Notes: generated from the sequence alone by a model not told the origin. Positions 26,676 through 37,202 are shown, counted from the stretch's first letter. The stretch is DNA of 64,000 nucleotides from Acetivibrio cellulolyticus CD2 (GCF_000179595.2 NZ_JH556653.1:2127020-2191019), one strand, 5' to 3'. Program-made: numbers and translations.

Positions 26676-28520
26676 TTAGTTACCATTTTGAGCTTTTTTA
26701 TATGTCGGTACAATCAACTTTATATAATCCGATATACCCTCAGAATCTGTCAAAATAATTTCCTTCAGACAATCCAGTTCTCTTCTTAAAAGAGCCAAAT
26801 CAGTGTGAATCGGTTTTGCTACATATATTTTGTTATTTTTAGTGGATTCAAGTCCCTCTTCTTTAAGAAGTAACTCCTCGTAAAGCTTTTCTCCAGGCCT
26901 AAGACCTGTATACTCTATATTAATATCTATATCAGGCTCAAATCCAGACAGCTTTATCAAGTTTTTGGCCAGATCACTGATTTTAACTGGCTCACCCATA
27001 TCAAGAACAAAGATTTCTCCTCCTTTTGCCATTGCCCCTGCCTGTATAACCAACTGAACAGCCTCAGGTATAGTCATAAAAAATCGTGTAACCTCTGGGT
27101 GCGTTACAGTAACTGGTCCGCCCTGTTCAATCTGCTTTTTGAATAGAGGTATTACGCTTCCATTACTTCCCAGGACATTTCCAAACCTTACTGCAACAAA
27201 CTCCGTTTTGCTGTTCCGGTTAATTGCCTGAATAACCATCTCAGCAATCCTCTTGGTAGCTCCCATTATATTAGTTGGATTAACAGCCTTGTCTGTAGAA
27301 ATCAGCACAAACCGTTTCACACCATACTTGTCCGCACATTCAGCAACATTTAGTGTTCCAAAAACATTGTTCTTAATGGCCTCGGTAGGATTCTCCTCCA
27401 TAAGCGGAACATGTTTGTGCGCTGCTGCATGAAACACCACATCAGGTTTGTACATTTTAAATATGTTATCAATTCTTTGTTTTTCTCTTATATTGGCAAT
27501 CACTGTATGAAGCTCAAGACTGGAGTTATTATGCAGCAATTCATTTTGAATTTCATAGGCATTATTCTCATAGTTATCAATTATAACCAACTTCTTTGGG
27601 TAAAAACCTGCAATCTGCCTGCAAAGCTCCGAACCAATAGACCCCCCACCACCGGTTACTAAAACAACCTGATTTTTAATGTATGATGAAACCTCATTGA
27701 CATCAAGGTTTACCGGCTCCCTTCCAAGTAAGTCTTCAATATTAACGTCCCTGACTTTTTGCATTACAACCGACTCATCAATAAGCTGAGATACAGAAGG
27801 TAAAATCTTAACCTTACACTGGGTTTTAGAGCATTCTGCAAATATATCACTAATGTCTTTATTACTCGCAGAAGGTGTTGCAATTATTATCTCATCTATT
27901 TGTCTTTTTTCTACAACTTTTGAAATATCCTTCCTCTGACCAACAATAGGAACACCGTTTATTTTCTTTCCCTGCTTAAACATATCGTCGTCAATTATAG
28001 CTACAGGAGTGTTCTTTAATTCAGGATGCATTTTCATTTCCTTTACAATTATTGCTCCTGCATCTCCACCGCCAAATATCAAAACTCTCTTTGAATTTTT
28101 AAAACGTACCATTTCTCCCTTAATTATTCTTCTAAACATCCTATATGCAAATCTTATTCCAGCGATAAGGAATGTATCTGTAAGCATACATATTGGAAAT
28201 ATACTTCTTGGCACAGGGGTCTGGGATAGGAATACATATGATATCATTATTGAGTTGCTCACAAATGATGCTGCAACAATTAAACCCATCTCATATATTC
28301 CCGCATACTTCCAAAGGCTGTTGTAAAGCCTACATACTATATAGGTAATTACCTTAACCAAAGTGGCTATTAATGCAAGTTTTAGTATATGCTCTGCAAA
28401 ACGTTCTGGTATACTTCTGTAACTGAAGTCAAATCTTAAAAGGTACGATGCTATTAGTGATATATTAACTAAAATTAAGTCTATACCAATTAAGGCATTT
28501 GCCCTTATTTTTCTTTTCAT
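26676..28520 (-). CDS. UDP-GlcNAc 4,6-dehydratase, membrane type (PglF/FlaA1/CapD family)
   Basis: 614 residues. Four N-terminal membrane helices (about 8-130) precede a CoA-binding-like domain (about 140-265) and a Rossmann SDR domain (285-560) with VTGGGGSIGSE. The active site reads STDKAVNPTNIMGATKR: Met419 stands where ordinary SDRs have Tyr, with Lys423 kept. This is the known PglF pattern. The product would be UDP-4-keto-6-deoxy-GlcNAc, the first step to bacillosamine. The PglE, PglD and PglC homologues are about 9 kb away on the other strand. It is the last gene of the minus-strand glycan block. Confidence 0.88.
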   Translation of the reverse strand: MKRKIRANALIGIDLILVNISLIASYLLRFDFSYRSIPERFAEHILKLALIATLVKVITYIVCRLYNSLWKYAGIYEMGLIVAASFVSNSIMISYVFLSQTPVPRSIFPICMLTDTFLIAGIRFAYRMFRRIIKGEMVRFKNSKRVLIFGGGDAGAIIVKEMKMHPELKNTPVAIIDDDMFKQGKKINGVPIVGQRKDISKVVEKRQIDEIIIATPSASNKDISDIFAECSKTQCKVKILPSVSQLIDESVVMQKVRDVNIEDLLGREPVNLDVNEVSSYIKNQVVLVTGGGGSIGSELCRQIAGFYPKKLVIIDNYENNAYEIQNELLHNNSSLELHTVIANIREKQRIDNIFKMYKPDVVFHAAAHKHVPLMEENPTEAIKNNVFGTLNVAECADKYGVKRFVLISTDKAVNPTNIMGATKRIAEMVIQAINRNSKTEFVAVRFGNVLGSNGSVIPLFKKQIEQGGPVTVTHPEVTRFFMTIPEAVQLVIQAGAMAKGGEIFVLDMGEPVKISDLAKNLIKLSGFEPDIDINIEYTGLRPGEKLYEELLLKEEGLESTKNNKIYVAKPIHTDLALLRRELDCLKEIILTDSEGISDYIKLIVPTYKKAQNGN

Positions 28521-28625
28521 AAGTGACCCCCTGATTATACTTATTAGTATTTATTACCACATTGATATTCCGTACAATTATACTAATCAATAACCTTCTA
28601 ATGAGTATTATAATTCATTTTGTAT

Positions 28626-28742
28626 CTAAAGCACAACCCTCTTCCTAATATTTACAATACGTGATCCATCGTTTAAATAGTTACCATTCTCTTTGTTCTC
28701 ATAATACTCCCACTTATGACAGTAGACTGACACGTTATACCC
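28626..28742 (-). pseudogene. Glycosyltransferase remnant (DUF1972/family-4-like)
   Basis: A 39-codon frame, GYNVSVYCHKWEYYENKENG and onward, ends at a TAG at 28626. The GYNVSVYC segment matches the start of family-4 glycosyltransferases (KGHEVTVYC type). There is no start and the rest of the gene is missing. It fills most of the 274-base gap between the PglF-like gene and ugd. The decay fits a locus that gains and loses glycosyltransferases. Confidence 0.45.
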
Positions 28743-28794
28743 ATAGAATGCAATCACCGTGATTCAACAACGAAATGTGATTAGTATCCAACAG

Positions 28795-29961
28795 CTAGTC
28801 CCTTCCATATAAATCTCGCGTATAAACCTTATATTCTAAATCCTTAATCTCTTCAGTTAACCTGTTACTTACAATAACATCCGATATTTTTTTAAACTCC
28901 TCAAAATCTTTAATAACCCTTGAATGAAAAAATTCATCTTCAAGTAGCGTTGGTTCATACACAACAACCTCTATACCCTTCGCCTTGATACGCTTCATAA
29001 CTCCTTGAACTGCGGACTGACGAAAGTTATCAGAGTCCATTTTCATAGTAAGTCTATATATACCTACAACCTTTGGATTTCTCTTGATAATCATATCTGC
29101 AATATGATCTTTTCTTGTCCTATTTGCATCCACAATGGCTGACATAATGTTTTGAGGCACATCATTATAATTCGCAAGCAACTGCTTGGTATCTTTCGGC
29201 AAACAGTATCCCCCATACCCAAAGGAAGGATTGTTGTAATGATTGCCAATCCTTGGATCAAGGCCAACACCTTCTATAATCTGTTTAGTATTTAGTCCTC
29301 TCACTTCGGCATAGGAATCTAATTCGTTAAAATAAGCCACACGCAATGCAAGAAAAGTATTTGCAAAAAGTTTTATTGCTTCTGCTTCTGTTGAATCTGT
29401 AAATAAAATTGGTATATTCTTTTTTATTGCACCTTGTGCTAACAAATCGGCAAATACCCTTGCTCTTTCAGACTGTTCCCCAATTACGATTCTAGAGGGA
29501 TAAAGATTATCAAAAAGTGCTTTCCCTTCTCTTAAAAATTCAGGAGAAAATATAATATTATCAGTTTTAAACTTTTCTTTAACTAATTTAGTATACCCTA
29601 CAGGAACAGTAGATTTGATAATCATAACTGCATAAGGATTAATTGACTTTACTGCAGTAATTACTTCTTCTACAGTTTTAGTATTAAAATAGTTAACTTC
29701 GGAATCATAATTGGTAGGTGTCGATATGATAACATATTCGGCATCATTAAATGCTTCATGTTTATCCGTGGTTGCTTTGAGGTTTAAATTCTTAGTTGCC
29801 AAATACTCATTTATCTCAGCATCCATTATAGGTGATTTTTTATTATTGATCATGTCTACTTTTTCCTGAACGATATCCAAAGCAACAACCTCATTATTTT
29901 GTGCCAGTAGTATTGCATTAGATAAACCTACATACCCTGTACCAGCTACCGCGATTTTCAT
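28795..29961 (-). CDS. ugd: UDP-sugar 6-dehydrogenase (UDP-glucose dehydrogenase family)
   Basis: 388 residues. Oxidises a UDP-hexose to the uronic acid with two NAD+. The N-terminal Rossmann motif GTGYVGLS, the [11 protein letters not shown] segment, and the catalytic loop [11 protein letters not shown] with the reactive Cys253 are intact. I chose the ATG at 29961, 8 bases after AAGGGGG. A GTG at 29967 abuts the RBS. UDP-glucose is the likely substrate, but UDP-GlcNAc/ManNAc dehydrogenases share these motifs. It supplies the glycan locus with an acidic sugar. Confidence 0.88.
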   Translation of the reverse strand: MKIAVAGTGYVGLSNAILLAQNNEVVALDIVQEKVDMINNKKSPIMDAEINEYLATKNLNLKATTDKHEAFNDAEYVIISTPTNYDSEVNYFNTKTVEEVITAVKSINPYAVMIIKSTVPVGYTKLVKEKFKTDNIIFSPEFLREGKALFDNLYPSRIVIGEQSERARVFADLLAQGAIKKNIPILFTDSTEAEAIKLFANTFLALRVAYFNELDSYAEVRGLNTKQIIEGVGLDPRIGNHYNNPSFGYGGYCLPKDTKQLLANYNDVPQNIMSAIVDANRTRKDHIADMIIKRNPKVVGIYRLTMKMDSDNFRQSAVQGVMKRIKAKGIEVVVYEPTLLEDEFFHSRVIKDFEEFKKISDVIVSNRLTEEIKDLEYKVYTRDLYGRD

Positions 29962-30071
29962 AAACACGCCCCCTTTTTTTACATTTATTTCCGAAAGTAT
30001 TACCCCTTACAATCTAGCTTTATAATTATTATCACAATCCACAAATTTACCAACAACATCAACAATACAAA

Positions 30072-30093
30072 TCCTTGGCATAAAACCAAGGTC
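30072..30093 (-). terminator. Weak hairpin after the methyltransferase gene
   Basis: Stem CCTTGG / CCAAGG with a 7-base loop, followed on the minus strand by ATTTGTATTG. It lies 65 bases after the stop of the 30158 gene. The short stem makes it a weak candidate. Confidence 0.35.
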
Positions 30094-30157
30094 TCGTTTA
30101 TAAAGGTTGTATAAGTTAGGTTGTGTACTAATGTTAAAACTTTACAGCTTAATTGTC

Positions 30158-30925
30158 TCAAATCTTCTCGAATAAAAATAAAGGTTCAAGCACATTTACT
30201 CCGTATTGAATAGGATCAATGTCATATAGAATCTCATGGTGAGTACAAACTCTCGATTTAAAACCATTGCTAGTAATTATTTGAAAAATATCATTTCCAA
30301 ATACTCGAACATGATCTTCTTGACCATACAAGTTCAATCTTGCTGAATCAGATGATATTCCAGGGTCACTAAAAGTATTTTGAAGCACGGAACTATAAGG
30401 TGTTTGCAAAACTCCAAGCCCCCCAATCTTTAGAATACGATTAAGCTCTTTCAAAGCAATAGAAACATCTGATACATGTTCTAATACATGATTAGCTATT
30501 ACAAAATCAAATGTATTGTCTTCAAAGGGTATAGACAACATATCAATTTTCTGAATATCTGGAGATGTTGGATAAAGATCTGCCTTAATATATTTTGAGG
30601 GTTTAATTTCATTAATTATCTTAGATATATTTTTTTCAGGAGCAAAATGTAGTATTTTTGCATTTGACATCTTGCTTATTAAGTCTAATTTTTTAGCGTA
30701 AAGAAATAAGTGCCGTTCTCTATCAATACATCTACAGTGTGGACACATAAAATTCCTTACATCACTACCAACTATTTTTAATTCTGTAAAGCTAAAATTT
30801 TTAAATTCTCCTTCATAAGGAAGAAAACCAACAACTGCTTTATTACAAATGCAACAAAACTTCTTTCTGATACCTACATATTTTAACATATTACGGTACA
30901 AATATTTCGTACTACGTTTCAACAT
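30158..30925 (-). CDS. Class I SAM-dependent methyltransferase with zinc-ribbon N-terminus
   Basis: 255 residues. An N-terminal domain holds two cysteine pairs (CCIC near 24-27 and CPHC near 61-64) like a zinc ribbon. The methyltransferase fold follows, with ILHFAPEKNIS, an acidic motif II (KADLYP) and FDFVIANHVLEHV as motif IV/post I. The family is common in glycan clusters and likely methylates a sugar or sugar intermediate, which I infer from the setting. It is the last gene of its own minus-strand run. Confidence 0.75.
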   Translation of the reverse strand: MLKRSTKYLYRNMLKYVGIRKKFCCICNKAVVGFLPYEGEFKNFSFTELKIVGSDVRNFMCPHCRCIDRERHLFLYAKKLDLISKMSNAKILHFAPEKNISKIINEIKPSKYIKADLYPTSPDIQKIDMLSIPFEDNTFDFVIANHVLEHVSDVSIALKELNRILKIGGLGVLQTPYSSVLQNTFSDPGISSDSARLNLYGQEDHVRVFGNDIFQIITSNGFKSRVCTHHEILYDIDPIQYGVNVLEPLFLFEKI

Positions 30926-30986
30926 AATTTCTGCTCCTTGTAATAAAATTTTAGTATCTTGTAAATAAGAAAACCTAATGCTTTGC

Positions 30987-32096
30987 TCATTTATTTGTGT
31001 TCAAAATAATCTTGCAAATATTATCCACATCTTCTATTCTCAGTTCAGAAAATAGTGGTAATGTTAATACTCTCTTTGAAATATTTAATGCAATTGGAGT
31101 TAATCCAACATCGTACTTCCCATGGAAGCATTCAAATGTATTGGTTAATGGATAAAAATATTTTCTTGAAACAATATTATTTTCTAGTAAATTATTATAA
31201 ACTTCATTCCTAGTAGCACAAAAAGCTTTATTATCAAAGATTATTGGAAAGTAAGAAAAATTAGGAAAAACATCATTTTGCACAAAAGGTACCTTAATAC
31301 CATCTATATTACTCAAGTTATCTATATATCTTTCATATACTTTCCTGCGCTTTTCAATTTCCTTATCAATATGTCTTAAATTGCAGATACCCATTGCGGC
31401 TTGAAATTCATTCATTTTTGCATTTGCACCAACACCATCTACAACTTCAGGTCCTCTGATACCAAAATTTTTTAGACGATAAAGGTTTAAACCAAATTCC
31501 TCATCTTTAAAACTAACAGCACCACCTTCTATTGTATTAAATACTTTAGTAGCATGAAAGCTGTATATAGATGCATCGCCGTAACAGCCAATACCTCTAC
31601 CCTTATATTTGACTCCAAAAGTATGTGCAGCGTCATAAATAACTTTCAGCTCGTATTTTTTTGCAATTCTTTCTATTTCTTCGACATTACAAACATTACC
31701 GTAAACGTGAACCGGAATAATTGCAGAAGTTCTATCATTGATCAACCCTTCAATCTTTGTAACATCTATAGTACAATCCTCTGAATTAATATCACAAAAA
31801 ACAGGTTCAAGACCGTTTCTTACGATAGCATGAGTTGTAGATGCAAATGTAAACGGTGTTGTTATAACTTCACCCTTAAGCCCCATTGCCTGAATAGCAA
31901 GTTCAAGCGCCATGTGTCCATTTGAAAACAAAGAGATATTTGGGACAGAAAGATAATCCTTTAGCTGCGTTTCCAGTTCCTGATGTTTAACCCCCATATT
32001 CGTCAGCCAATGCGTATCCCAGAGAGGTCTTATTTCGTCTATATATTCTTCGAAACTTGGCATGGAAGAACGGGTAACTAAAATTTTCTCACGCAT
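30987..32096 (-). CDS. DegT/DnrJ/EryC1-family sugar aminotransferase
   Basis: 369 residues. PLP-dependent transaminase acting on nucleotide-activated keto-sugars. The PLP lysine lies in YSFHATKVFNTIEGG (Lys184), and Asp155 (IYDAAHTFG) binds the pyridine nitrogen. The sequence is closest in style to VioA/DesV-type enzymes that make 4-amino-4,6-dideoxyhexoses. The GNAT acetyltransferase gene 33 bases upstream fits the next step. It is distinct from the PglE-like enzyme at 37750. Confidence 0.87.
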   Translation of the reverse strand: MREKILVTRSSMPSFEEYIDEIRPLWDTHWLTNMGVKHQELETQLKDYLSVPNISLFSNGHMALELAIQAMGLKGEVITTPFTFASTTHAIVRNGLEPVFCDINSEDCTIDVTKIEGLINDRTSAIIPVHVYGNVCNVEEIERIAKKYELKVIYDAAHTFGVKYKGRGIGCYGDASIYSFHATKVFNTIEGGAVSFKDEEFGLNLYRLKNFGIRGPEVVDGVGANAKMNEFQAAMGICNLRHIDKEIEKRRKVYERYIDNLSNIDGIKVPFVQNDVFPNFSYFPIIFDNKAFCATRNEVYNNLLENNIVSRKYFYPLTNTFECFHGKYDVGLTPIALNISKRVLTLPLFSELRIEDVDNICKIILNTNK

Positions 32097-32129
32097 CTTT
32101 ATAATCTCCTTATAGAAAGTCTAATATAG

Positions 32130-32648
32130 TTAAAGTTTAAATTCTTCTTTTAGAATGCTCATTATAATAACATCTACATACTCACCATTTTTGTATACAG
32201 CTTCCCTTCTTATTCCCTCAACTTTGAAACCTACCTTTTCATATAAATGAAGTGCTTTTTCATTGCTTTTTAATACAGATAGTTCAACTCTTCTTAAATT
32301 TATATCATTAAAGGCATACTTTAACATAGACTTAACAGCAAAGGTGCCGATCCCCTTTCCTTGATTTTCTGCGTCACCAATCATAATATGGAATTCACAA
32401 CTTCCATTTATATAATCAATAGAAAGCAAACTAACTAAACCAATAATTTCCTTCGAATTATTTGGATCAATAATTGAACATCTGATTGAGTTACCACGAT
32501 TTGCCATATATGAATCAAACCATTTCTGATCAACATCAAGATTAATATAACGAAAAGGTGCTCCAAGACTTGCAATAAGTTTTGGATCATTTCTCCACTT
32601 ATTAATCTGCTCTAAGTCCGTTCTCTCGATCTCCCTTAACTGATACAT
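32130..32648 (-). CDS. GNAT-family N-acetyltransferase
   Basis: 172 residues of RimJ/RimL/PseH-like GNAT. Motif A (GDAENQGKGIGTFAVKSML) with the acetyl-CoA loop is intact, and the C-terminal HLYEKVGFKVEGIRRE is the usual ending of this subgroup. Next to a DegT aminotransferase it probably acylates the amino group of the sugar made by that enzyme. Confidence 0.83.
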   Translation of the reverse strand: MYQLREIERTDLEQINKWRNDPKLIASLGAPFRYINLDVDQKWFDSYMANRGNSIRCSIIDPNNSKEIIGLVSLLSIDYINGSCEFHIMIGDAENQGKGIGTFAVKSMLKYAFNDINLRRVELSVLKSNEKALHLYEKVGFKVEGIRREAVYKNGEYVDVIIMSILKEEFKL

Positions 32649-32770
32649 TTCATGACCTCCCGACTATATTCTGATATGCTCATTATTTACGATTCTTCAT
32701 TCAACTATTGTACATTCCATAATTACCCATCTAGTTAATTATATCCAAACTTATTGTTTTAACAAAATAT

Positions 32771-33730
32771 TTAATCCAAGTTCAAAAACCCCTTAATTGT
32801 TTTTACCATATAGCACATGTTTTCTATTGTATATCTTTGATCACATGGCAAAGGTAAAATGTTTGCAGCATAATCGTATTCTAATTTCCCTTTTAGCTTA
32901 TCGATAAAGACATTTTGCCAAAGTGTAGGAATATATATTTTCATATCAGAAAGTGCTTTTTTTACCACAATACCATTTTCTACATAAAATGGATATGCAA
33001 AAGCTCCATCAGGAGATCTTAGCTTTAGTTTGTTATGCAAGCCTAATATGCTTTCCAAATATGAATAGTTTTGATTCCTAATCTTACGTATATTTTCATA
33101 ATCGATTGCTCCAAGTATATTATGAGTTAAATTAGACATATACTTGATACCTTGATTGTTTAATAAACCTTCATTTTTTTGAAAATAACTATAATACTCA
33201 GAAGCCGTACCTTCATATCGTCCTAGTAAATGAATAATTCTATCTTTAGAAACATCAATTTCTAAATCATATTCAAGCTTTGCCCTTGTAGATAAATAAG
33301 CGCCATCAGGAACACCAAAAAACTTTCTGCAAGTATATATAGTATCAATATTTTCAACAGGTTTTTGAAAAAACGCTTGTGTATTGTCTATGATAATGTT
33401 GTGATATCTTTGTTTTAAATTGATCACTTTATCATTATCTAATTGGCCAAAATAATTAACGATGTATATATACTCATTTTCATCAAGTGAATTTTGAAAT
33501 ATAGGCATAAAGTCTAAGTTTATATAATAAAATTCAATATCATAACTATGGGTTTTTAATATATTTATAACAGAATCACATATAAAATACGGAATATACA
33601 GCTTATTTATTTTTTTTGCCTTTAGAAGATACAGCAGAGCATTTCTACCCGTATTGAGTGAAATTAAATTATTATAGTATTCATTACTTATAAGTTGTTC
33701 TAATTGAAAATACCCACCTATTTCATCCAT
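32771..33730 (-). CDS. Divergent DegT-like PLP-fold protein
   Basis: 319 residues, shorter than normal DegT enzymes (about 370). The fold is suggested by SLNTGRNALLYLL near the start, the IPYFICDSVINIL strand-helix, and DNTQAFF in the place of the conserved Asp-Ala-Ala. A lysine in TCRKFFGVPDGAYL (about 134-147) could take the PLP role. Key residues are only partly kept, so activity is uncertain. It lies 12 bases downstream of the wbqC-like gene, and together they may add an unusual amino sugar or acyl group. Confidence 0.55.
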   Translation of the reverse strand: MDEIGGYFQLEQLISNEYYNNLISLNTGRNALLYLLKAKKINKLYIPYFICDSVINILKTHSYDIEFYYINLDFMPIFQNSLDENEYIYIVNYFGQLDNDKVINLKQRYHNIIIDNTQAFFQKPVENIDTIYTCRKFFGVPDGAYLSTRAKLEYDLEIDVSKDRIIHLLGRYEGTASEYYSYFQKNEGLLNNQGIKYMSNLTHNILGAIDYENIRKIRNQNYSYLESILGLHNKLKLRSPDGAFAYPFYVENGIVVKKALSDMKIYIPTLWQNVFIDKLKGKLEYDYAANILPLPCDQRYTIENMCYMVKTIKGFLNLD

Positions 33731-33742
33731 AAATCCTATCTC

Positions 33743-34441
33743 CTATATCAACTCGTAATTTTCCAACATTTCTTTTATTTCTTCAACTGAATTAAACATC
33801 ATAACATCTATTATCGAAAGATTAGGAACAAAGTCATTATCAAACTGTTTATATTTAATGGACCCAGTTCTTAAAAATCTTAACTCTATTCCTTCTTTAG
33901 CAAAATCGTTTACTGAGTACAATTCTTGTCCACCTATTGCATTAAAATATTCATTTGCTTTAAGTAATTTGCAGATTTCAATAACTTTATCCTGGCCTTT
34001 CAAATTAGTATTTTTATTAATTTTAGATGAAACAAGCAATTCTGTTTTTATTGATAAATAGTCACAAACTTTTCTTAGTGAATATTCCAAATGTTGAGCT
34101 AAATTACCCTCGTTATAGTAGAGTATATCCTCAATAACTGGATAAGCAGTCTGATAATAGGGTGCTTTTTTATATAAATTTTCAATAGTTTTTATGTTTT
34201 TCTTTATAAAAATCACATCATTAGATACCCCAACTTCATTAATAAGCTTATTAGGACTTGCACCGTCCATTTTTAAATTAATCAATTTGGGTTCATTATT
34301 CATTAAAATTCTGTTTCTGTTTATCCATCCACCTTTTATAAAATTTACATCATCATATATAACATATTTATCTACTGCATTTATTAACTGCCAATACCCT
34401 ATATAAGGGAAAAAATATGGTTGCATTATACCTAACTTCAC
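33743..34441 (-). CDS. WbqC-family protein
   Basis: 232 residues with the family's N-terminal signature KLGIMQPYFFPYIGYWQLI and YVIYDDVNFIKGGWINRN. WbqC-like proteins occur in O-antigen and glycan clusters; their reaction is not settled. The start overlaps the flippase gene stop by four bases, so it is translated with it. The gene after it is the divergent DegT-like protein. Confidence 0.85.
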   Translation of the reverse strand: MKLGIMQPYFFPYIGYWQLINAVDKYVIYDDVNFIKGGWINRNRILMNNEPKLINLKMDGASPNKLINEVGVSNDVIFIKKNIKTIENLYKKAPYYQTAYPVIEDILYYNEGNLAQHLEYSLRKVCDYLSIKTELLVSSKINKNTNLKGQDKVIEICKLLKANEYFNAIGGQELYSVNDFAKEGIELRFLRTGSIKYKQFDNDFVPNLSIIDVMMFNSVEEIKEMLENYELI

Positions 34442-35901
34442 CTTATCACCCCTTTTCGATTCTCGAACATACCTTTAAATGCTGTAATTAAGTAAGCATA
34501 GCATTCCAGTTTTATTATTTTAGCTACATAAACATAAATAATACATCCAATACACACTTGCAATATCAAAGTTAAGTACACCGACATGTTTAACCAGCTT
34601 AAACTATATATTACACTTCCCATTAATAAGGATAATATTAATACTGGCATTATATCTTTAAACTGCTCACTAACACTATAATTAAGTAGCTTTTTATTGG
34701 GGTATGAATTTATAAATGACGATATTACTCCACTAACCAATGTTCCCATTGCAATTGCATAAACACCAAATTTTATTGAAATTACTAAAATAGCAACACC
34801 TATTGTTTTTTTTATCAGTTCTAATTTTAGGATAATTTCGCTGCGGCCTAAAGCATTTATAGCTTGTATGTTTGCAGTGTGTATCGGCCACAAAGCATAA
34901 GAAAAGCAAAAAATTCTTAAAAACGGAACACATGGCAACCATTTATCAGTTAGTACAATTTTAACCAAAGATTCTGCGATAACGGCCAACCCAACCATAA
35001 GCGGGAAAACAATAAATGAACTTGTAACAATTGAGCGTCGTACCATACTTTTTACTCTTTGCTTATCATCCTGCTCTTCTGATAATACTGGAAGCATAAC
35101 TGACTGTATTGAACCGTTTATATTTGATACAATAATTTGTGGAAATTGATCTCCTCTATTGTAAAACCCTAATATGGAAGGGTTAAAAATCTTTCCAATA
35201 ATTAAGCTGCGCAGGTTCATATAAAGAGTGTCAATTAGTATTGCAACAAGCAGTTTCCAACCAAATGCAAATAGGCGTCGGACTCTTTTAAAAGAAAAAA
35301 CTAACTTAGGTTTCCATCTAACAGTATAGCATAAAATTAACGTTATAATAAACTGGCTTGTTAGTTGTTGGAAAACTAAAGCCCATACACCAAACCCACT
35401 ATAAGCTAATAGAATTCCTGTTATACCAGACACTGTCACTGCAATTATACTGCTAAAAAAAAGTTTTTTAAACTGCATTCTTTTTGATATGATAGCGCTT
35501 TGTATTGAATTAAAGCTACCCAAAAATAATGTGGTTCCTAAAACTCTGATTACGGCTACTATTTCCGGAACACCATAAAAACCAGCTATTAGTGGAGCTG
35601 TAAAAAAAAGCGTGCTATATAATATAATTGTTACAAATAAACTTATATAAAATACAGATGAAAAATCAACTTCATCAGTATCTTTCTTTTGAATTAGTGA
35701 TGTATTAAACCCGCTTTGAACAAATACATTCGATATTGTAATAAATATTGCTATAAGTGATAATATTCCATAATCACTGGGTACAAGGAGCCGCGCTAAA
35801 ACTATTTGTACAACAAATTGTATTCCTTGAGTTCCAGCTCGTTCCATTAGCTTCCAAAACAAAGATATTATCACTTTTGATTTTGTATTCTTATTCTGCA
35901 T
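34438..35901 (-). CDS. Wzx-type polysaccharide flippase (MOP superfamily)
   Basis: 487 residues with 12 to 14 predicted membrane helices, beginning with the MOP/PST-type SLFWKLMERAGTQGIQFVVQ segment and followed by LVPSDYGILSLI. It moves lipid-linked glycan units across the membrane. With the polymerase-like and Wzz-like genes it supports a Wzx/Wzy route. It lies in a run with the GT2 gene at 35935-36906 and overlaps wbqC by four bases. Confidence 0.88.
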   Translation of the reverse strand: MQNKNTKSKVIISLFWKLMERAGTQGIQFVVQIVLARLLVPSDYGILSLIAIFITISNVFVQSGFNTSLIQKKDTDEVDFSSVFYISLFVTIILYSTLFFTAPLIAGFYGVPEIVAVIRVLGTTLFLGSFNSIQSAIISKRMQFKKLFFSSIIAVTVSGITGILLAYSGFGVWALVFQQLTSQFIITLILCYTVRWKPKLVFSFKRVRRLFAFGWKLLVAILIDTLYMNLRSLIIGKIFNPSILGFYNRGDQFPQIIVSNINGSIQSVMLPVLSEEQDDKQRVKSMVRRSIVTSSFIVFPLMVGLAVIAESLVKIVLTDKWLPCVPFLRIFCFSYALWPIHTANIQAINALGRSEIILKLELIKKTIGVAILVISIKFGVYAIAMGTLVSGVISSFINSYPNKKLLNYSVSEQFKDIMPVLILSLLMGSVIYSLSWLNMSVYLTLILQVCIGCIIYVYVAKIIKLECYAYLITAFKGMFENRKGVIR

Positions 35902-35934
35902 ATTATTTCATTTCCTCAATAAATGAATTAAATT

Positions 35935-36906
35935 TTAAAGATATTTATTTCTTTTTTTTCTAATTAAATACATTGTTTTTATATATGGATATTTAATACA
36001 TATTGTCACTAAATATAAAATAATAATGACTTTATTGTCAAACTGAGAAAATCTTTCTAAAAACCCGTTAAATTTTATATTGCCATCCTTTCTAATTAAA
36101 GAACGCATTAATCTCAGTGCATACATTTGACTACTTATGATTATACTTTCATTAGACACATTTGCTTTTTTGGCATAATCATACAAGCTTTTGTAAAATA
36201 GGACTTCTGTATTAATGTTAAATGCATTTTTTGTTATAGCACTATGGCTGCTACCACTATTCACAACTAATCTATAGGCACTCCACACACTTTGGATACA
36301 TCTTATTTTGCCGTTTGTCGACAAAACAAAGGCTTTAATTTTGTCTTCCGGACTTGAAATGCCTTCAACAATATAATTTATTGAGTGATCTAAAAAATAG
36401 TTTCTAATTAGAATTGAAGCTGTTTGCCCAGGGAATAGCCCTTTACGATATTCTTTTAAAGTATATTCTTGTTTTTTACATTCAGGATATTTCTTATTAG
36501 AATCGGCACCATCTTCATCAATAATTTTTACGTTGTGGGCAATAGCAATATAATCCACATTATTTTCTAAAAAATCAACTTGTTCTTGCAACTTTCCTTT
36601 ATATATCCAATAGTCATCTCCTTCAAGTACAATGTAGTATTTTCCTCTCATGCGGGAATACAAGTCCTTAAAATTAGCGACAGCGCCTAGGTTGTTTTCT
36701 CTATAAAACAACTGGAAATTGCCAGGTAAACTGAGTTCAAGATTTTTTAATTTTGTCCTGCTATTATCAGTTGAACAATCTTCTCCTATCAATACCTCAT
36801 AATCAAAATTAACTTCTTGCATTATAATACTATTTAAAGCTTTTTCTAAATATTTTTCATGATTATATATAGCTACTATAATTGATACCATTATTTTCGA
36901 TTCCAT
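35935..36906 (-). CDS. Glycosyltransferase family 2
   Basis: 323 residues. The GT-A fold starts with VSIIVAIYNHEKYLEKAL, then GEDCSTDNSR, and the metal-binding LEGDDYW. The C-terminal third has no clear membrane helix except a hydrophobic stretch near 300. Donor and acceptor cannot be told. It is the first gene of its minus-strand run, with a promoter-like region at 37203-37231 shared with the Wzz gene. Confidence 0.83.
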   Translation of the reverse strand: MESKIMVSIIVAIYNHEKYLEKALNSIIMQEVNFDYEVLIGEDCSTDNSRTKLKNLELSLPGNFQLFYRENNLGAVANFKDLYSRMRGKYYIVLEGDDYWIYKGKLQEQVDFLENNVDYIAIAHNVKIIDEDGADSNKKYPECKKQEYTLKEYRKGLFPGQTASILIRNYFLDHSINYIVEGISSPEDKIKAFVLSTNGKIRCIQSVWSAYRLVVNSGSSHSAITKNAFNINTEVLFYKSLYDYAKKANVSNESIIISSQMYALRLMRSLIRKDGNIKFNGFLERFSQFDNKVIIILYLVTICIKYPYIKTMYLIRKKRNKYL

Positions 36907-37202
36907 AATTATCTCCTCATATAATTAATAAAGTAATTTAATACGTTCGTCAAGGTTCATATACTGAATTTCGCTTTATGAAATTAATTGCGAACTTATT
37001 TGTTTTATGTAGTATCACTTTCAATATACTAAATTTGTTGATTTATTCATAATTAAAATGAAATAAACTAATGGTTAATCCACATTTATCAATTTTAGCT
37101 ATATAAGCTGATATTTGAAGAATAAAAGTGCCATTAAATTCATATAAAATTATAGTAGCTGCATACCTTAGAATCCAGCATTAGATGTACTAATTATATA
37201 CA

